In this document: positions 43,511-51,917 of the stretch, in pieces
Layout of the letters: each line of letters opens with the position of its first letter
How positions within the stretch are numbered: the stretch's first letter is position 1
From: Herbiconiux oxytropis
GTDB taxonomy: Bacteria > Actinomycetota > Actinomycetes > Actinomycetales > Microbacteriaceae
DNA: 64,000 bases
Direction: 5' to 3'
Assembly: GCF_024979315.1 (NCBI RefSeq)
Contig: NZ_JANLCK010000014.1
Coordinates: forward strand, 17,238-81,237
Translations under genes and position numbers: made by a program
Notes under the pieces: generated by a model
What the model was told of the DNA's origin: nothing
Database searches by the model: none
What the model saw: the letters and a program-made list of their open reading frames with translations, nothing else

Positions 43511-43580
43511 GGGGCTCCGAGCACGTCGACGGCAGACTGACTGGGGTACGACGACGTACTCGCGAAAGGATCGAAGTCGA

Positions 43581-44366
43581 ATGACACACGGACACGCACG
43601 CAGGCTTTGGGCCCTGGATTCCCCGACTCTCACGGTTCAATCCGAGACCCTCCTCTACGGCACGAGCGGAGAGGTGACCATCCCGTGCCCCTCCTTCCTG
43701 ATCGAGCACCCGAGGGGTCTCGTGCTCTTCGACACCGGACTCCACCCCGATGCCATCGACGACCCCGAGAAGGTCTACGGCTCCGAGCTGGCACCGCTGC
43801 TCGGCATCGGCGGCACGAGCGAGCAGCGGCTCGACCGCCAGATCCAGGCGCTCGGCTACCGGCTGAGCGACATCACCCACGTGATCTCCTCGCACGGCCA
43901 CTTCGACCACACCGGTGGCCTCTACCTCTTTCCCGAGGCCAAGCACTTCTTCGGCGAGGGCGAACTGCGCTACGCGAACTGGCCGGATCCCATTCAGGCC
44001 TTCGTGTACCGGCAGGAGGTGCTCGACACCATCAAGCGCCTCGACGTGCGGGAGGTGCCCGGCGACCTGGACCTCTTCGGCGACGGCGCCATCACCATCC
44101 TCGCCACTCCCGGCCACAGCCCCGGTGAGGTGAGCCTCGTGGTGCGGCTCGCCTCGCGCACCTTCATCCTGACCGGCGACGCCATCCACCTCCGGGCGCA
44201 GATGGAGCAGGAGTACCACTTCCCGATCGACGCCGACACCAAGACCGCCGTGCAGTCGGTCCGGCGGCTCAAGTACCTCACCGAGAGCCTCGAGGCCACC
44301 ATCTGGATCAGTCACGATCCGGATGACTGGGCCGAGTTCGCCCACGCGCCCGGCTACTTCGAGTAG
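43581..44366 (+). CDS. MBL-fold hydrolase of the N-acyl-homoserine lactonase type
   Basis: A 261-aa metallo-beta-lactamase fold hydrolase with the dinuclear zinc motif HGHFDHTGG (His105, His107, Asp109, His110) and later metal ligands ATPGHSPGEV and TGDAIH. It resembles AiiA-like lactonases. Next to a Baeyer-Villiger enzyme, the likely role is opening the lactone or hydrolysing the ester product, rather than quorum quenching. ATG 43581 lies 8 bases after AAAGGATCG; the longer frame from 43503 has no similarity. It is followed after six bases by the zinc-ribbon gene. Confidence 0.82.
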   Translation: MTHGHARRLWALDSPTLTVQSETLLYGTSGEVTIPCPSFLIEHPRGLVLFDTGLHPDAIDDPEKVYGSELAPLLGIGGTSEQRLDRQIQALGYRLSDITHVISSHGHFDHTGGLYLFPEAKHFFGEGELRYANWPDPIQAFVYRQEVLDTIKRLDVREVPGDLDLFGDGAITILATPGHSPGEVSLVVRLASRTFILTGDAIHLRAQMEQEYHFPIDADTKTAVQSVRRLKYLTESLEATIWISHDPDDWAEFAHAPGYFE

Positions 44367-44372
44367 GCCGGC

Positions 44373-44777
44373 ATGGCCATCATCGTCGACTACCTCTGCT
44401 CCGACTGCGGCTCGAGGGCCGAGGCGTTCGTCGTGCATCCGGTGCCCTCGTCGCGCGCGTGCGACTCGTGCGGCGGCGAGAGCCGCCGACGGTGGTCGCC
44501 GGTGGGCATCGTCTCGCGTGCGCCGGACACGCCGCCGGCGCCTGCCCGGCCCGCGCCCACCCGGCCCGCTCGGTCGCTCTGTGCCGACAATCCCGACGTC
44601 CCCGGGCTCTGCCACATGTCGCCCACCGCCGGCCGCGCCTGGGTGGCCCGCTACCGCGGAGACCATCGTGCGCTCGACGCCGAGCTCGAGAAGCAGCAGA
44701 AGGCTGCCGCCGTGTCACCCCCCACCATGGCGGATGCCATCTCGCACGAGCACAGTCACGCCGCGCACACGCACTGA
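44373..44777 (+). CDS. FmdB-family zinc-ribbon protein
   Basis: A 134-aa protein with an N-terminal CxxC...CxxC zinc ribbon (YLCSDCGSRAEAFV, SRACDSCGGESRRRWSPVG), the FmdB/CxxC_CXXC_SSSS class. It continues through a Pro/Ala-rich linker and ends in a His-rich tail (HEHSHAAHTH). Such small regulatory proteins accompany hydrolases and amidases; here it follows the MBL hydrolase by six bases and may help metallate or stabilise it (inference). A hairpin follows at 44791. Confidence 0.75.
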   Translation: MAIIVDYLCSDCGSRAEAFVVHPVPSSRACDSCGGESRRRWSPVGIVSRAPDTPPAPARPAPTRPARSLCADNPDVPGLCHMSPTAGRAWVARYRGDHRALDAELEKQQKAAAVSPPTMADAISHEHSHAAHTH

Positions 44778-44790
44778 TCGCCAGGATCGA

Positions 44791-44820
44791 CGAGCGGCCA
44801 TCCATCCGGGTGGCCGCTCG
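44791..44820. terminator. Bidirectional terminator hairpin
   Basis: CGAGCGGCCA and TGGCCGCTCG form a perfect 10-bp stem with a 10-base loop between the converging zinc-ribbon (44777) and regulator (44828) genes. Confidence 0.75.
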
Positions 44821-44827
44821 ACCGCGC

Positions 44828-46639
44828 TCAGAGGAAGAGGCGCTCCTCGTCGAGCTTGTAGCCGCTGATCTTGCGGTAGAGGGTCGACCGCGAGATCCCG
44901 AGCATCTCGGCGGCGAGCACCTTGTTGCCGAAGCAGCGGATGAGCGCGTTGATGATCCCGTCGACCTCGAGCTGCTCCAGCATCGTGAGGTCGCGCCGCC
45001 GTGCGTACGCCGCGATGGCCGGTGGCAACTGGTCGACGGTGACCTCGTTGCGGCGTCCCAGTGAGAAGACCCCCCTCATCACGGAGTCGAGCTGCCGGAG
45101 GTTGCCCGGCCAGGGCGCTCTGGTGAGTGCCGTGTAGGCACCCTGGGTGTAGCTGATGTTGACCGCCGATGCGTACTTGCGCTCGAACACGTGCAGGATC
45201 GCGCGCATGTCCTGCTTGCGCTCGCGGAGGTTCGGCATGTCGATGCGTCCCACGGCGATCTGGTCCAGGAGAGCCTGGTGCCCTGGCTCCAGCGCCTTGG
45301 AGCCCTGAGCGCCCGCGGTGGCCAGCACGAGCCCCCTGGCGAGAGGGGCCGGAGAGGCGACGAGGTGGTCGGCGGCCCGCTGGGCAACGTCGTCCTCGAG
45401 TGCGTCGAGGTGGCGGAAGATCACCGGCGTGCCCTCGGCGAGTGCGGCGTCGAGGTCGGCGAACCAGCTCTCGGTGGCCTTCTGCGCCTCCTGCGACTCC
45501 AGCACGAGCGGGGTCTGGCGCGGTGCCACCCGGTCGAGCATGTGCCGCAGCAGTGTGAACTTGCCGGTGCCGGGGGCGCCGAAGACCACCACGGGCAGAG
45601 AGGCCCTCATCGCCGATTCCGCCTGCTCGCGGGCATACACCCAGGCCTGGCTCGATCCGGGCAGGGACTCCGCCAGCGGCGGCCAGGTCGAGGAGAGGGT
45701 GGCGGCGGATCCGGTGAGGAACGGCTCGGTCTGCACCTGCTGCACGACCTCGACGATCGCACCGATCATCTCGTCGTCGAAGACCACGGCGGAGCAGCTG
45801 AGCTCGGTCATGGCCGTCTCCGTCTCGAGCCGGACCGTGCGTTTCGGGCGCGCGGCCGAGATCGCCTCGGAGACGATCATCCAGAGCGTCGACTTGTCGA
45901 TGTGGTGCAGGAACTCGGTCGCCGCGGGGTTCTCCATCAGCAGGTCCCCGCCGACCACGGCGACCGCGCGGCCGTTCCGCGACGCGGCGAGGAAGGAGTC
46001 GAACAGCACGCGCTCGCGCATGCTCGACAGGTTGACCAGCTGCCGCCCCACCTCCCGCGCCGCCTGGTTGATGAGGCTCGGCAGGATCGGGCTGGCGTCG
46101 GACACCAGGGCGGTGAGCGTCACGATGCCCTCGGGTCGCCCCGTGATGGGGTTGTTGATGGGCGCTCCCACGCACGCGAAATCGGTCAGCATGTCCGAGA
46201 TGTGCTCGGCGCCGACGATCATGCCGGCCTTCATGTCGGCTGCCGGGGTGCCGATCCCGTTCGTGCCGACGACCGACTCGGCACCGGAGTGCCCCGGTGC
46301 CGAACCCACCCGCTGGAGCCGGCGGGCGAGTTCGCTGTTGGAGATCCAGGTCTCGAGGATGCGCGCGTGGCGGTCGGCGATCAGCAGGCTCGCGTTGCTC
46401 ATTCCGAGCTCGTCGGCGAGGTTCGACAGGATGGGCCGCGCGGCGCGCAGCAGCACGGAGTCGGTCATGATCGACGACTGGAAGGGCAGCTCGGCGTACT
46501 CCTTGCCTGTTCCGAAGCCGCGTGAGCGCTTCCAGGATTCCAGGACCACGGGGCGCACCATCTGCTCCATCTGCAGATCGAGCTTGCCGTCGTTGAGGAA
46601 GGTGTCGCGGAGGTCGTCGAGTTTCGGGCGGGAGGGCAT
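44828..46639 (-). CDS. AcoR-like GAF/AAA+/Fis transcriptional activator
   Basis: A 603-aa regulator of the AcoR/NtrC-like family: an N-terminal GAF-type sensor region (about 60-240), a degenerate AAA+ domain with Walker A VFGAPGTGKFTLLRH and Walker B-like VIFRHLDALEDD, and a C-terminal Fis-type HTH (LEVDGIINALIRCFGNKVLA, AEMLGISRSTLYRKISGYKL). I see no GAFTGA loop, which fits a lineage without sigma-54: it must activate by another mechanism. ATG 46639 begins MPSRPKLDD; the longer frame to 46798 lies in the divergent promoter and covers site C. Predicted master activator of the island, sensing a pathway ligand and autoregulated. Confidence 0.85.
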   Translation of the reverse strand: MPSRPKLDDLRDTFLNDGKLDLQMEQMVRPVVLESWKRSRGFGTGKEYAELPFQSSIMTDSVLLRAARPILSNLADELGMSNASLLIADRHARILETWISNSELARRLQRVGSAPGHSGAESVVGTNGIGTPAADMKAGMIVGAEHISDMLTDFACVGAPINNPITGRPEGIVTLTALVSDASPILPSLINQAAREVGRQLVNLSSMRERVLFDSFLAASRNGRAVAVVGGDLLMENPAATEFLHHIDKSTLWMIVSEAISAARPKRTVRLETETAMTELSCSAVVFDDEMIGAIVEVVQQVQTEPFLTGSAATLSSTWPPLAESLPGSSQAWVYAREQAESAMRASLPVVVFGAPGTGKFTLLRHMLDRVAPRQTPLVLESQEAQKATESWFADLDAALAEGTPVIFRHLDALEDDVAQRAADHLVASPAPLARGLVLATAGAQGSKALEPGHQALLDQIAVGRIDMPNLRERKQDMRAILHVFERKYASAVNISYTQGAYTALTRAPWPGNLRQLDSVMRGVFSLGRRNEVTVDQLPPAIAAYARRRDLTMLEQLEVDGIINALIRCFGNKVLAAEMLGISRSTLYRKISGYKLDEERLFL

Positions 46640-46782
46640 GCGGGTACTCCTTGCACTTGAACACATCGTTGGGATCAATTGCGTCGCGCGCGGCGCGAGT
46701 GGTTCATTACAGCACGCCGCACAGGTCGCACGACGGCGGCTTGTGAGCATTTTCTCCACTTCCACGACGGCCGTGGGGCCAG

Positions 46783-46799
46783 TGTCCCGATATGGCACA
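46783..46799. promoter_or_regulatory. Shared 17-bp palindromic site C (regulator / ABC transporter divergent promoter)
   Basis: TGTCCCGATATGGCACA lies between the divergent regulator (46639) and ABC permease (46868) genes. It is the best palindrome of the three (TGTsCC ... GGsACA). It is 152 bases from the regulator start and 77 bases from the permease start (centres). Predicted site for the regulator itself. Confidence 0.65.
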
Positions 46800-46853
46800 G
46801 CTCCGCGAGAGGCCTCCGAGCGGTGGGAGAGGATGCTCGCACCGACAAGCCCA

Positions 46854-46860
46854 AAGGAGG
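46854..46860 (+). promoter_or_regulatory. Strong ribosome binding site deciding the permease start
   Basis: AAGGAGG, the full anti-16S match, ends eight bases before GTG 46868 and supports this start for the first ABC gene, against the much longer open frame from 46679. Confidence 0.8.
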
Positions 46861-46867
46861 GTGGCGA

Positions 46868-47935
46868 GTGTCAGAGTCGAACACGCAGTCGAAGACCGAG
46901 GGCCAGGCCCGGCGTCGCTCGCGCTTCTCGTTCCAGTGGTCGCCGCTCGTGGTGATCCTCGTCGCCAACGTGCTGCTCGTGCTGTACCTGCAGCTGATCG
47001 CCGGCCAGAACCTGTTCCAGCCGCGCTCGCTGTCGACGCTCACCCCGCTGCTGGGGGTCATGGTGCTCGTCGGTCTCGCCCAGGCGTTCGTGATCGGAAC
47101 GGGCGGGATCGACCTCAGCATCCCCTCGGTGATCACCCTGATGGGCATCATGATGCTCCGGGAGTCGGGCGGTCGCGACGAGCAGCTGCTCAAGGCCCTG
47201 CTCGTGGCGGCCCTCGTCTGCGTCGTGATCGGGCTCGTGAACGGGGTGCTCGTCGAAGTGCTCGGGTTGAATGCGCTCGTCACGACCCTCGCGACGGGCC
47301 AGCTGGTGCTGGGCGCGACCGTCATCTACCGCGAAGGCGCCCTGAACATCACGAAGGTGCCGGCCGCGCTGTCGTCGTGGGCCCAGGCCAACGTCTTCGG
47401 CATCAGCGTCATCCTGATCGTGGCCGTGGCCTTCGCCCTGCTCATCCTCCTCTTCGTGCGCCGCGTCGCGACCGGCCGCCGCCTGGTGCTCGCGAGCGCC
47501 TCGATGCGGGCGAGCCAGCTCACAGGCCAGCGACAGCTCGCCCTGCGGGTGCTGGCCTGGGTGATCGCGGCGCTGATCGGCGGCGTCGGCGGCGTGCTGC
47601 TGGCCGGGCAGCTCTCCTCGCCCGACATGTCCTCCGGCAGCCCCTACCTCCTGCTGAGCATCATCGTGGTCGTGCTCGGCGGCGCCGTGCTCACAGGAGG
47701 CCGGGTCGGTCCCTTCGCCACCGTGTTCGGGGCGACCTTCATCATCCTGCTCGACCACGGGCTCGCCGTGCAGGGCTTCTCCACCGGCGCCCGCACCCTC
47801 GTGCAGGGGCTCGTGCTGGCCCTCGGCCTCGCCGGAGTCGGGCTCCTCATGCGGCCCCGCACGGCCAAGGCCAAGCCCACCGCCGAGTCGGCACCACCGA
47901 CGACGCCCTCCGACCCCGAGCTCCAGCGCGTCTGA
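46868..47935 (+). CDS. RbsC-type ABC sugar permease
   Basis: A 355-aa inner-membrane permease of the ribose/xylose class (BPD_transp_2), with about eight to ten membrane helices. It contains the family segment FVIGTGGIDLSIPSVITLMG near the N-terminal half and LSIIVVVLGGAVLTGGRVGP in the conserved cytoplasmic loop. A short hydrophilic N-terminus (SESNTQSKTEGQARRRSRF) precedes TM1. It starts at GTG 46868 after AAGGAGG. With the next two genes it forms a transporter with two different permeases, one separate and one fused to the ATPase. Confidence 0.88.
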   Translation: MSESNTQSKTEGQARRRSRFSFQWSPLVVILVANVLLVLYLQLIAGQNLFQPRSLSTLTPLLGVMVLVGLAQAFVIGTGGIDLSIPSVITLMGIMMLRESGGRDEQLLKALLVAALVCVVIGLVNGVLVEVLGLNALVTTLATGQLVLGATVIYREGALNITKVPAALSSWAQANVFGISVILIVAVAFALLILLFVRRVATGRRLVLASASMRASQLTGQRQLALRVLAWVIAALIGGVGGVLLAGQLSSPDMSSGSPYLLLSIIVVVLGGAVLTGGRVGPFATVFGATFIILLDHGLAVQGFSTGARTLVQGLVLALGLAGVGLLMRPRTAKAKPTAESAPPTTPSDPELQRV

Positions 47936-47995
47936 GAGCCCGAGCTCCGTCTCGACGAACCACACCCACCAAGAGAAGAAGGAAGAGGAACACCG

Positions 47996-49255
47996 ATGGT
48001 CACAACCACTCGCGCCCGCCGAGCACTGTCGCTCGGTGCGGCCGCAGCTGCGTTCGCACTCGTGCTCGCCGGCTGCAGCGGCTCCGGAGACGCCGGCAGC
48101 ACCGCGTCGTCCGGCATCACGATCGACACCTCGTTCGACGCCGATCCGGCCGCCACCCAGGACCTCGTCGACCTCGCGTTCGGGGTCGAGACCCCGGTCG
48201 ACAGCCTGCCCGCCGAAGCGGTGACGGGCTTCGAGCGCGCCACCGCCGAGCTCACCGACGAGCAGGTGCAGACCGCTCTCGACTGCTGGAAGCAGCCCGA
48301 GTGCACGATCGGGGACGGACCGGTGCACATCGGCATCTTCAACGCCGTCGACAACCTGTGGCAGACCACCGCGGTGATGGACATCATCCTGCAGGCCATG
48401 ACCTACCCCGAGGTCGGCAAGATCTCCTACTCCTTCGTGGCCGACCTGCCCTCCGCCCAGGCCGCAGTGCGCAGCCTCGCGGCGGGAGGCGCGAACATCA
48501 TCATCGGCTACAACGCATTCGGTGCGGCGATGGCGCCGGTGTTCCAGGAGGCGCAGGCCGCGGGCGCCGTGGTCGCGACCTACACCGGCGAGACCCCCGA
48601 CGTCGAAGGCGACGTCATCAACAACCAGGTCTACGCCGAGGCGTGCGACGCCGGGACGGGCATGGCGGAGGTCACGGTCGACGACCTCGGCCTCACCGAC
48701 GCCGACCAGATCGCCTTCCTCTTCGGCACCCCTGGCAACCCGCAGGACACACTGGTGACCGGCTGCCTCGACGAGTCCCTCACCGAGCTCAAGGGTCCCG
48801 AGGTCGGTTTCCAGCAGGACACCGACTGGTCGCGCCCGGGTGTCGCGGCGGCCGCTTCGGCCCTGATCTCGTCGGGAGTGCCCGCTCAGGCCGTGCTGAA
48901 CACCTACTCCGACCCCATCCCGCAGCTCATCAACGCCTACGACCAGGCCGGCGTGCCCGTGCCCGCCATCCTGACCTGGACCGAGATGAACGAGCTCTTC
49001 GGCATGTGGGAGGAGCGCGTGGGCACCGAGGACGAGTTCCCGCTCTACTACACCAACGCGCTCGTCAACCAGGCACGGCTCGCGACCACCAATGCCATGA
49101 GCATCCTGGCCGGTGAGGAGATCCCCGCTCGCACCGCCCTGCCGCTTCCGATCATCAAGGCGGAACCGGGAGTCTACGAGGCCGACCTGCCAGGCGACTT
49201 CCCGGGCTGGAGCTCGCTCATCCCCGAGTCCGTCATGACCGGGATGCTCGAGTAG
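47996..49255 (+). CDS. Sugar-type ABC transporter substrate-binding lipoprotein
   Basis: A 419-aa extracytoplasmic binding protein of the ribose/galactose-binding (Peripla_BP_4) class. Lipobox ALVLAGCSGSG follows a basic, hydrophobic signal (MVTTTRARRALSLGAAAAAF), so the cysteine at about residue 27 is lipidated (cleaved by LspA). The mature part includes HIGIFNAVDNLWQTTAVM and FLFGTPGNPQDTLVTGC, and its ligand pocket cannot be read without a structure. The start, ATG 47996, follows an AGAAGGAAGAGGAA purine-rich region. Its ligand is the inferred import substrate of the island. Confidence 0.87.
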   Translation: MVTTTRARRALSLGAAAAAFALVLAGCSGSGDAGSTASSGITIDTSFDADPAATQDLVDLAFGVETPVDSLPAEAVTGFERATAELTDEQVQTALDCWKQPECTIGDGPVHIGIFNAVDNLWQTTAVMDIILQAMTYPEVGKISYSFVADLPSAQAAVRSLAAGGANIIIGYNAFGAAMAPVFQEAQAAGAVVATYTGETPDVEGDVINNQVYAEACDAGTGMAEVTVDDLGLTDADQIAFLFGTPGNPQDTLVTGCLDESLTELKGPEVGFQQDTDWSRPGVAAAASALISSGVPAQAVLNTYSDPIPQLINAYDQAGVPVPAILTWTEMNELFGMWEERVGTEDEFPLYYTNALVNQARLATTNAMSILAGEEIPARTALPLPIIKAEPGVYEADLPGDFPGWSSLIPESVMTGMLE

Positions 49256-49334
49256 CAGCCACCGGCGCGGGGTGCGTCCTCGGCGTGCCCCGCGCCATCC
49301 TCCCACCACCGACCCACGAACACGGGAAGCTTCG

Positions 49335-51917
49335 ATGACTCATTCGACAGACGAGATGCTGAAGACCGGCACGCGCACCGACGAGGTCGTGCTCACCACC
49401 GACGGCGTCAGCAAGCAGTACGGGCCGGTCACGGCCCTCAGCGCCATGTCGCTCACCGTGCGCGCCGGAGAAGTGCGTGCGCTCGTGGGCGAGAACGGAT
49501 CCGGCAAGTCGACCTTCGTGGGCATCGTCAGCGGCACCGTCGTGCCGAACACCGGGACCGTGACGATCGGAACACGCTCCCTCACGAAGCACCTGCCCGT
49601 CGAGTCGCAGAACGCGGGAGTGCTGACCGTCTTCCAGGACGGCTCGCTGCTGGCCGCACTCACCGTGGCCCAGAACCTCTACATCGGCACTCCGGCCGCC
49701 CAGCGGCCGAAGTACGGCGAGATCTCGACGTGGGCCTCCGAACGGCTGGCCGAGTACGACCTCGACCTCGACCCCCTGCTCAAGGTCGCGGCCCTCGCCC
49801 CGGGCGATCGCCAGATCCTCGAGATCGTGCGCGCGGTCATGGCCAAGCCCCGACTGCTGCTGCTGGACGAGTCCACCTCCGCGCTCGATGCCAGCGGCGT
49901 CGACAAGGTGCTCGACCTCATGCGGCTCGCCGCCCTGCAGGGGTCTGCCGTGCTGTTCGTGACCCACCGTCTCGCCGAGGTCTTCCGGGTGGCTGATGCG
50001 GTGTCGATCCTCCGCGACGGCCACTACATCGGCACCCGGCCCGCCGGAGAGGTCTCGCCGAAGCAGATCGTCGAGCTGATGGCGGGCACCAAGGTCGAGA
50101 TGGAGTTCCCACCGCGATCACCGCTGCACTCGGGGGCGAAGGAGCTGCTGCGCGCCGAGGGGCTCGAAGGCGAGAAGTTCGGGCCGGTCGACCTGACGCT
50201 CCGCGCGGGCCAGATCCTCGGCATCGCCGGAGCCGACGGCAACGGCCAGGGCCAGCTCCTGCGCGGTCTCGCCACGCTCGGCGTGACCGGCGGATCGGTG
50301 ACCTCCCTGGGGACCGCGCTCCGGAGCTACCGCCAGGCCACCCGCGACGGCATCGTGTTCCTGAGCGGCGACCGCAAGAACGAGTCGCTGTTCCAGGCGC
50401 TGTCGATCCGCGAGAACATGACGGCCGGCGTGCTCCGCCGTCTGTCCACGGGCGGGATCGTGCGCTCGGGTGCCGAGAACCGCTTCGTCGACAAGCAGAT
50501 CGCCGACTTCGGCATCCGGCTCGGTACCCCGGCGCAGCCCCCCTCCTCGCTGTCCGGGGGCAATCAGCAGAAGATCGCGCTCAGCAAGGCGCTCGCGACG
50601 GAGCCCAAGGTGCTCCTCATCGACGAGCCCACCCAGGGCGTCGACGTGCGGTCGCGGATGGACATCTATCGCTTCATCAGGGCGTGCGCCGACGAGGGCA
50701 ACGCCGTGGTCATCGTCTCCTCCGACGCCTCGGAGCTCGCCGGAGTGGCCGACCGGATCGTCGTCATGTCGCGGGGTCGCATCATCGAGGACATGCCGGG
50801 TCTGGGCTCGAACGAGGAGAGCATCGTCGGTGCCTTCGCGGTGGAGTCCCGCGTGGTCGAGGGCGACGGGGAGCCGGTCTCCGAACCGGTCCCCGGCACC
50901 GATCCCGAGCCCGCAGCGGGCCCCGCTGCCGCACCGGTGGTCCGCCGCTCGCGCATCCCGCGCTGGGTGCGCAACGAGGAGACCACCCGCCTCGCCGTGC
51001 TCGCGCTGCTGATGCTCGCCATCGGGGCCGTGACGGCCGCCCAGAACCCCACCTTCCTCAGCGAGCTGAGCCTGAAGAACGTGCTCCTCATCGCGACGCC
51101 GCTCACCGCGGTCGCCATCGCCCAGTACTTCGTGCTGCTCGTCGGCGGCATCGACGTCTCGGTGGGGGCGACCATGAGTCTCAGCGTGGTGCTCATGTCG
51201 TTCCTCGTGAACACCGGCGGGATCTTCCCGAACATCCTCGTCGCCATCGGAGCCGCGGTGGTCCTCGGCGTGGTGGTCGGGCTCATCAACGCCTGGCTGG
51301 TCGAACGGATGAGGCTCTCCGCGGTCATCGCCACCATCGCGACGCTCGGCATCGTCACCGGAGTCGCCCTCACGCTCCGGCCGACCCCCGGAGGTGCCAT
51401 CAGCTACGAGCTGATGAGCGCGATCACGCGGAGCATCGGGATCTTCCCGATCGCGTTGATCGTGCTGGCGGTGCTCGTGGTCGCCGGCGACATCCTGCTG
51501 CGCCGCACGGGTCTCGGGCTGCGCGTGCGCGCCGTCGGGATCAACGGGCTCTACGCCGACCGGCTCGGGATCAGGGCGACCGCCATCCGGGGTGGCGCCT
51601 ACGTGCTCTGCGCCGTGCTCGCCGCCATGGCGGGCGTGCTGCTCGCCGCACAGGTCGGCATCGGCGACGCCTCGGTGGGCGAGATCTACACGCTGCTGGC
51701 GATCGCGGCGCCCGTGATCGGCGGGGCGAGCCTCCTGGGCGGGCGCGGCACGCTCATCGGTGCCCTGCTCGGTGCCGTGATGCTCGCACTGCTCATGACC
51801 CTCGCCACGGTCCTCCGCATCTCGCAGGGCGTGAACCTCCTGTTCATCGGCGGAATCACCCTCATCGCCCTCCTCACCTACGTGCTGCCCCTCCGCCGCA
51901 ACGCCCTCCGCCGATGA
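49335..51917 (+). CDS. ABC transporter ATPase (two NBDs) fused to an RbsC-type permease
   Basis: An 860-aa fusion. First NBD (about 20-240): Walker A GENGSGKSTFVG, LSGG-equivalent replaced by VAALAPGDRQILE, Walker B LLLLDESTSALD. Second NBD (about 250-500): altered Walker A GIAGADGNGQGQLLRG, signature SLSGGNQQKIALSKAL, LLIDEPTQGVD. A Pro/Glu-rich linker near 520-545 leads to a full permease (about 550-860; FVLLVGGIDVSVGATMSLS, IGGASLLGGRGTLIGALLG). RbsA normally is a separate protein, so this is an RbsA-RbsC fusion. ATG 49335 follows GGGAAG. It overlaps the LLM gene by four bases. Confidence 0.88.
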   Translation: MTHSTDEMLKTGTRTDEVVLTTDGVSKQYGPVTALSAMSLTVRAGEVRALVGENGSGKSTFVGIVSGTVVPNTGTVTIGTRSLTKHLPVESQNAGVLTVFQDGSLLAALTVAQNLYIGTPAAQRPKYGEISTWASERLAEYDLDLDPLLKVAALAPGDRQILEIVRAVMAKPRLLLLDESTSALDASGVDKVLDLMRLAALQGSAVLFVTHRLAEVFRVADAVSILRDGHYIGTRPAGEVSPKQIVELMAGTKVEMEFPPRSPLHSGAKELLRAEGLEGEKFGPVDLTLRAGQILGIAGADGNGQGQLLRGLATLGVTGGSVTSLGTALRSYRQATRDGIVFLSGDRKNESLFQALSIRENMTAGVLRRLSTGGIVRSGAENRFVDKQIADFGIRLGTPAQPPSSLSGGNQQKIALSKALATEPKVLLIDEPTQGVDVRSRMDIYRFIRACADEGNAVVIVSSDASELAGVADRIVVMSRGRIIEDMPGLGSNEESIVGAFAVESRVVEGDGEPVSEPVPGTDPEPAAGPAAAPVVRRSRIPRWVRNEETTRLAVLALLMLAIGAVTAAQNPTFLSELSLKNVLLIATPLTAVAIAQYFVLLVGGIDVSVGATMSLSVVLMSFLVNTGGIFPNILVAIGAAVVLGVVVGLINAWLVERMRLSAVIATIATLGIVTGVALTLRPTPGGAISYELMSAITRSIGIFPIALIVLAVLVVAGDILLRRTGLGLRVRAVGINGLYADRLGIRATAIRGGAYVLCAVLAAMAGVLLAAQVGIGDASVGEIYTLLAIAAPVIGGASLLGGRGTLIGALLGAVMLALLMTLATVLRISQGVNLLFIGGITLIALLTYVLPLRRNALRR

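Noticed and set aside
43546..43559. Inverted repeat GTACG-ACGA-CGTAC before the MBL gene
   Set aside because: Short (5 bp), found once, with no related copy at other promoters of the island.
43581..44366. Quorum-quenching role for the MBL-fold protein
   Set aside because: The fold resembles AHL lactonases, but location in a ketone-oxidation island makes a lactone or ester hydrolase of the pathway a better explanation.
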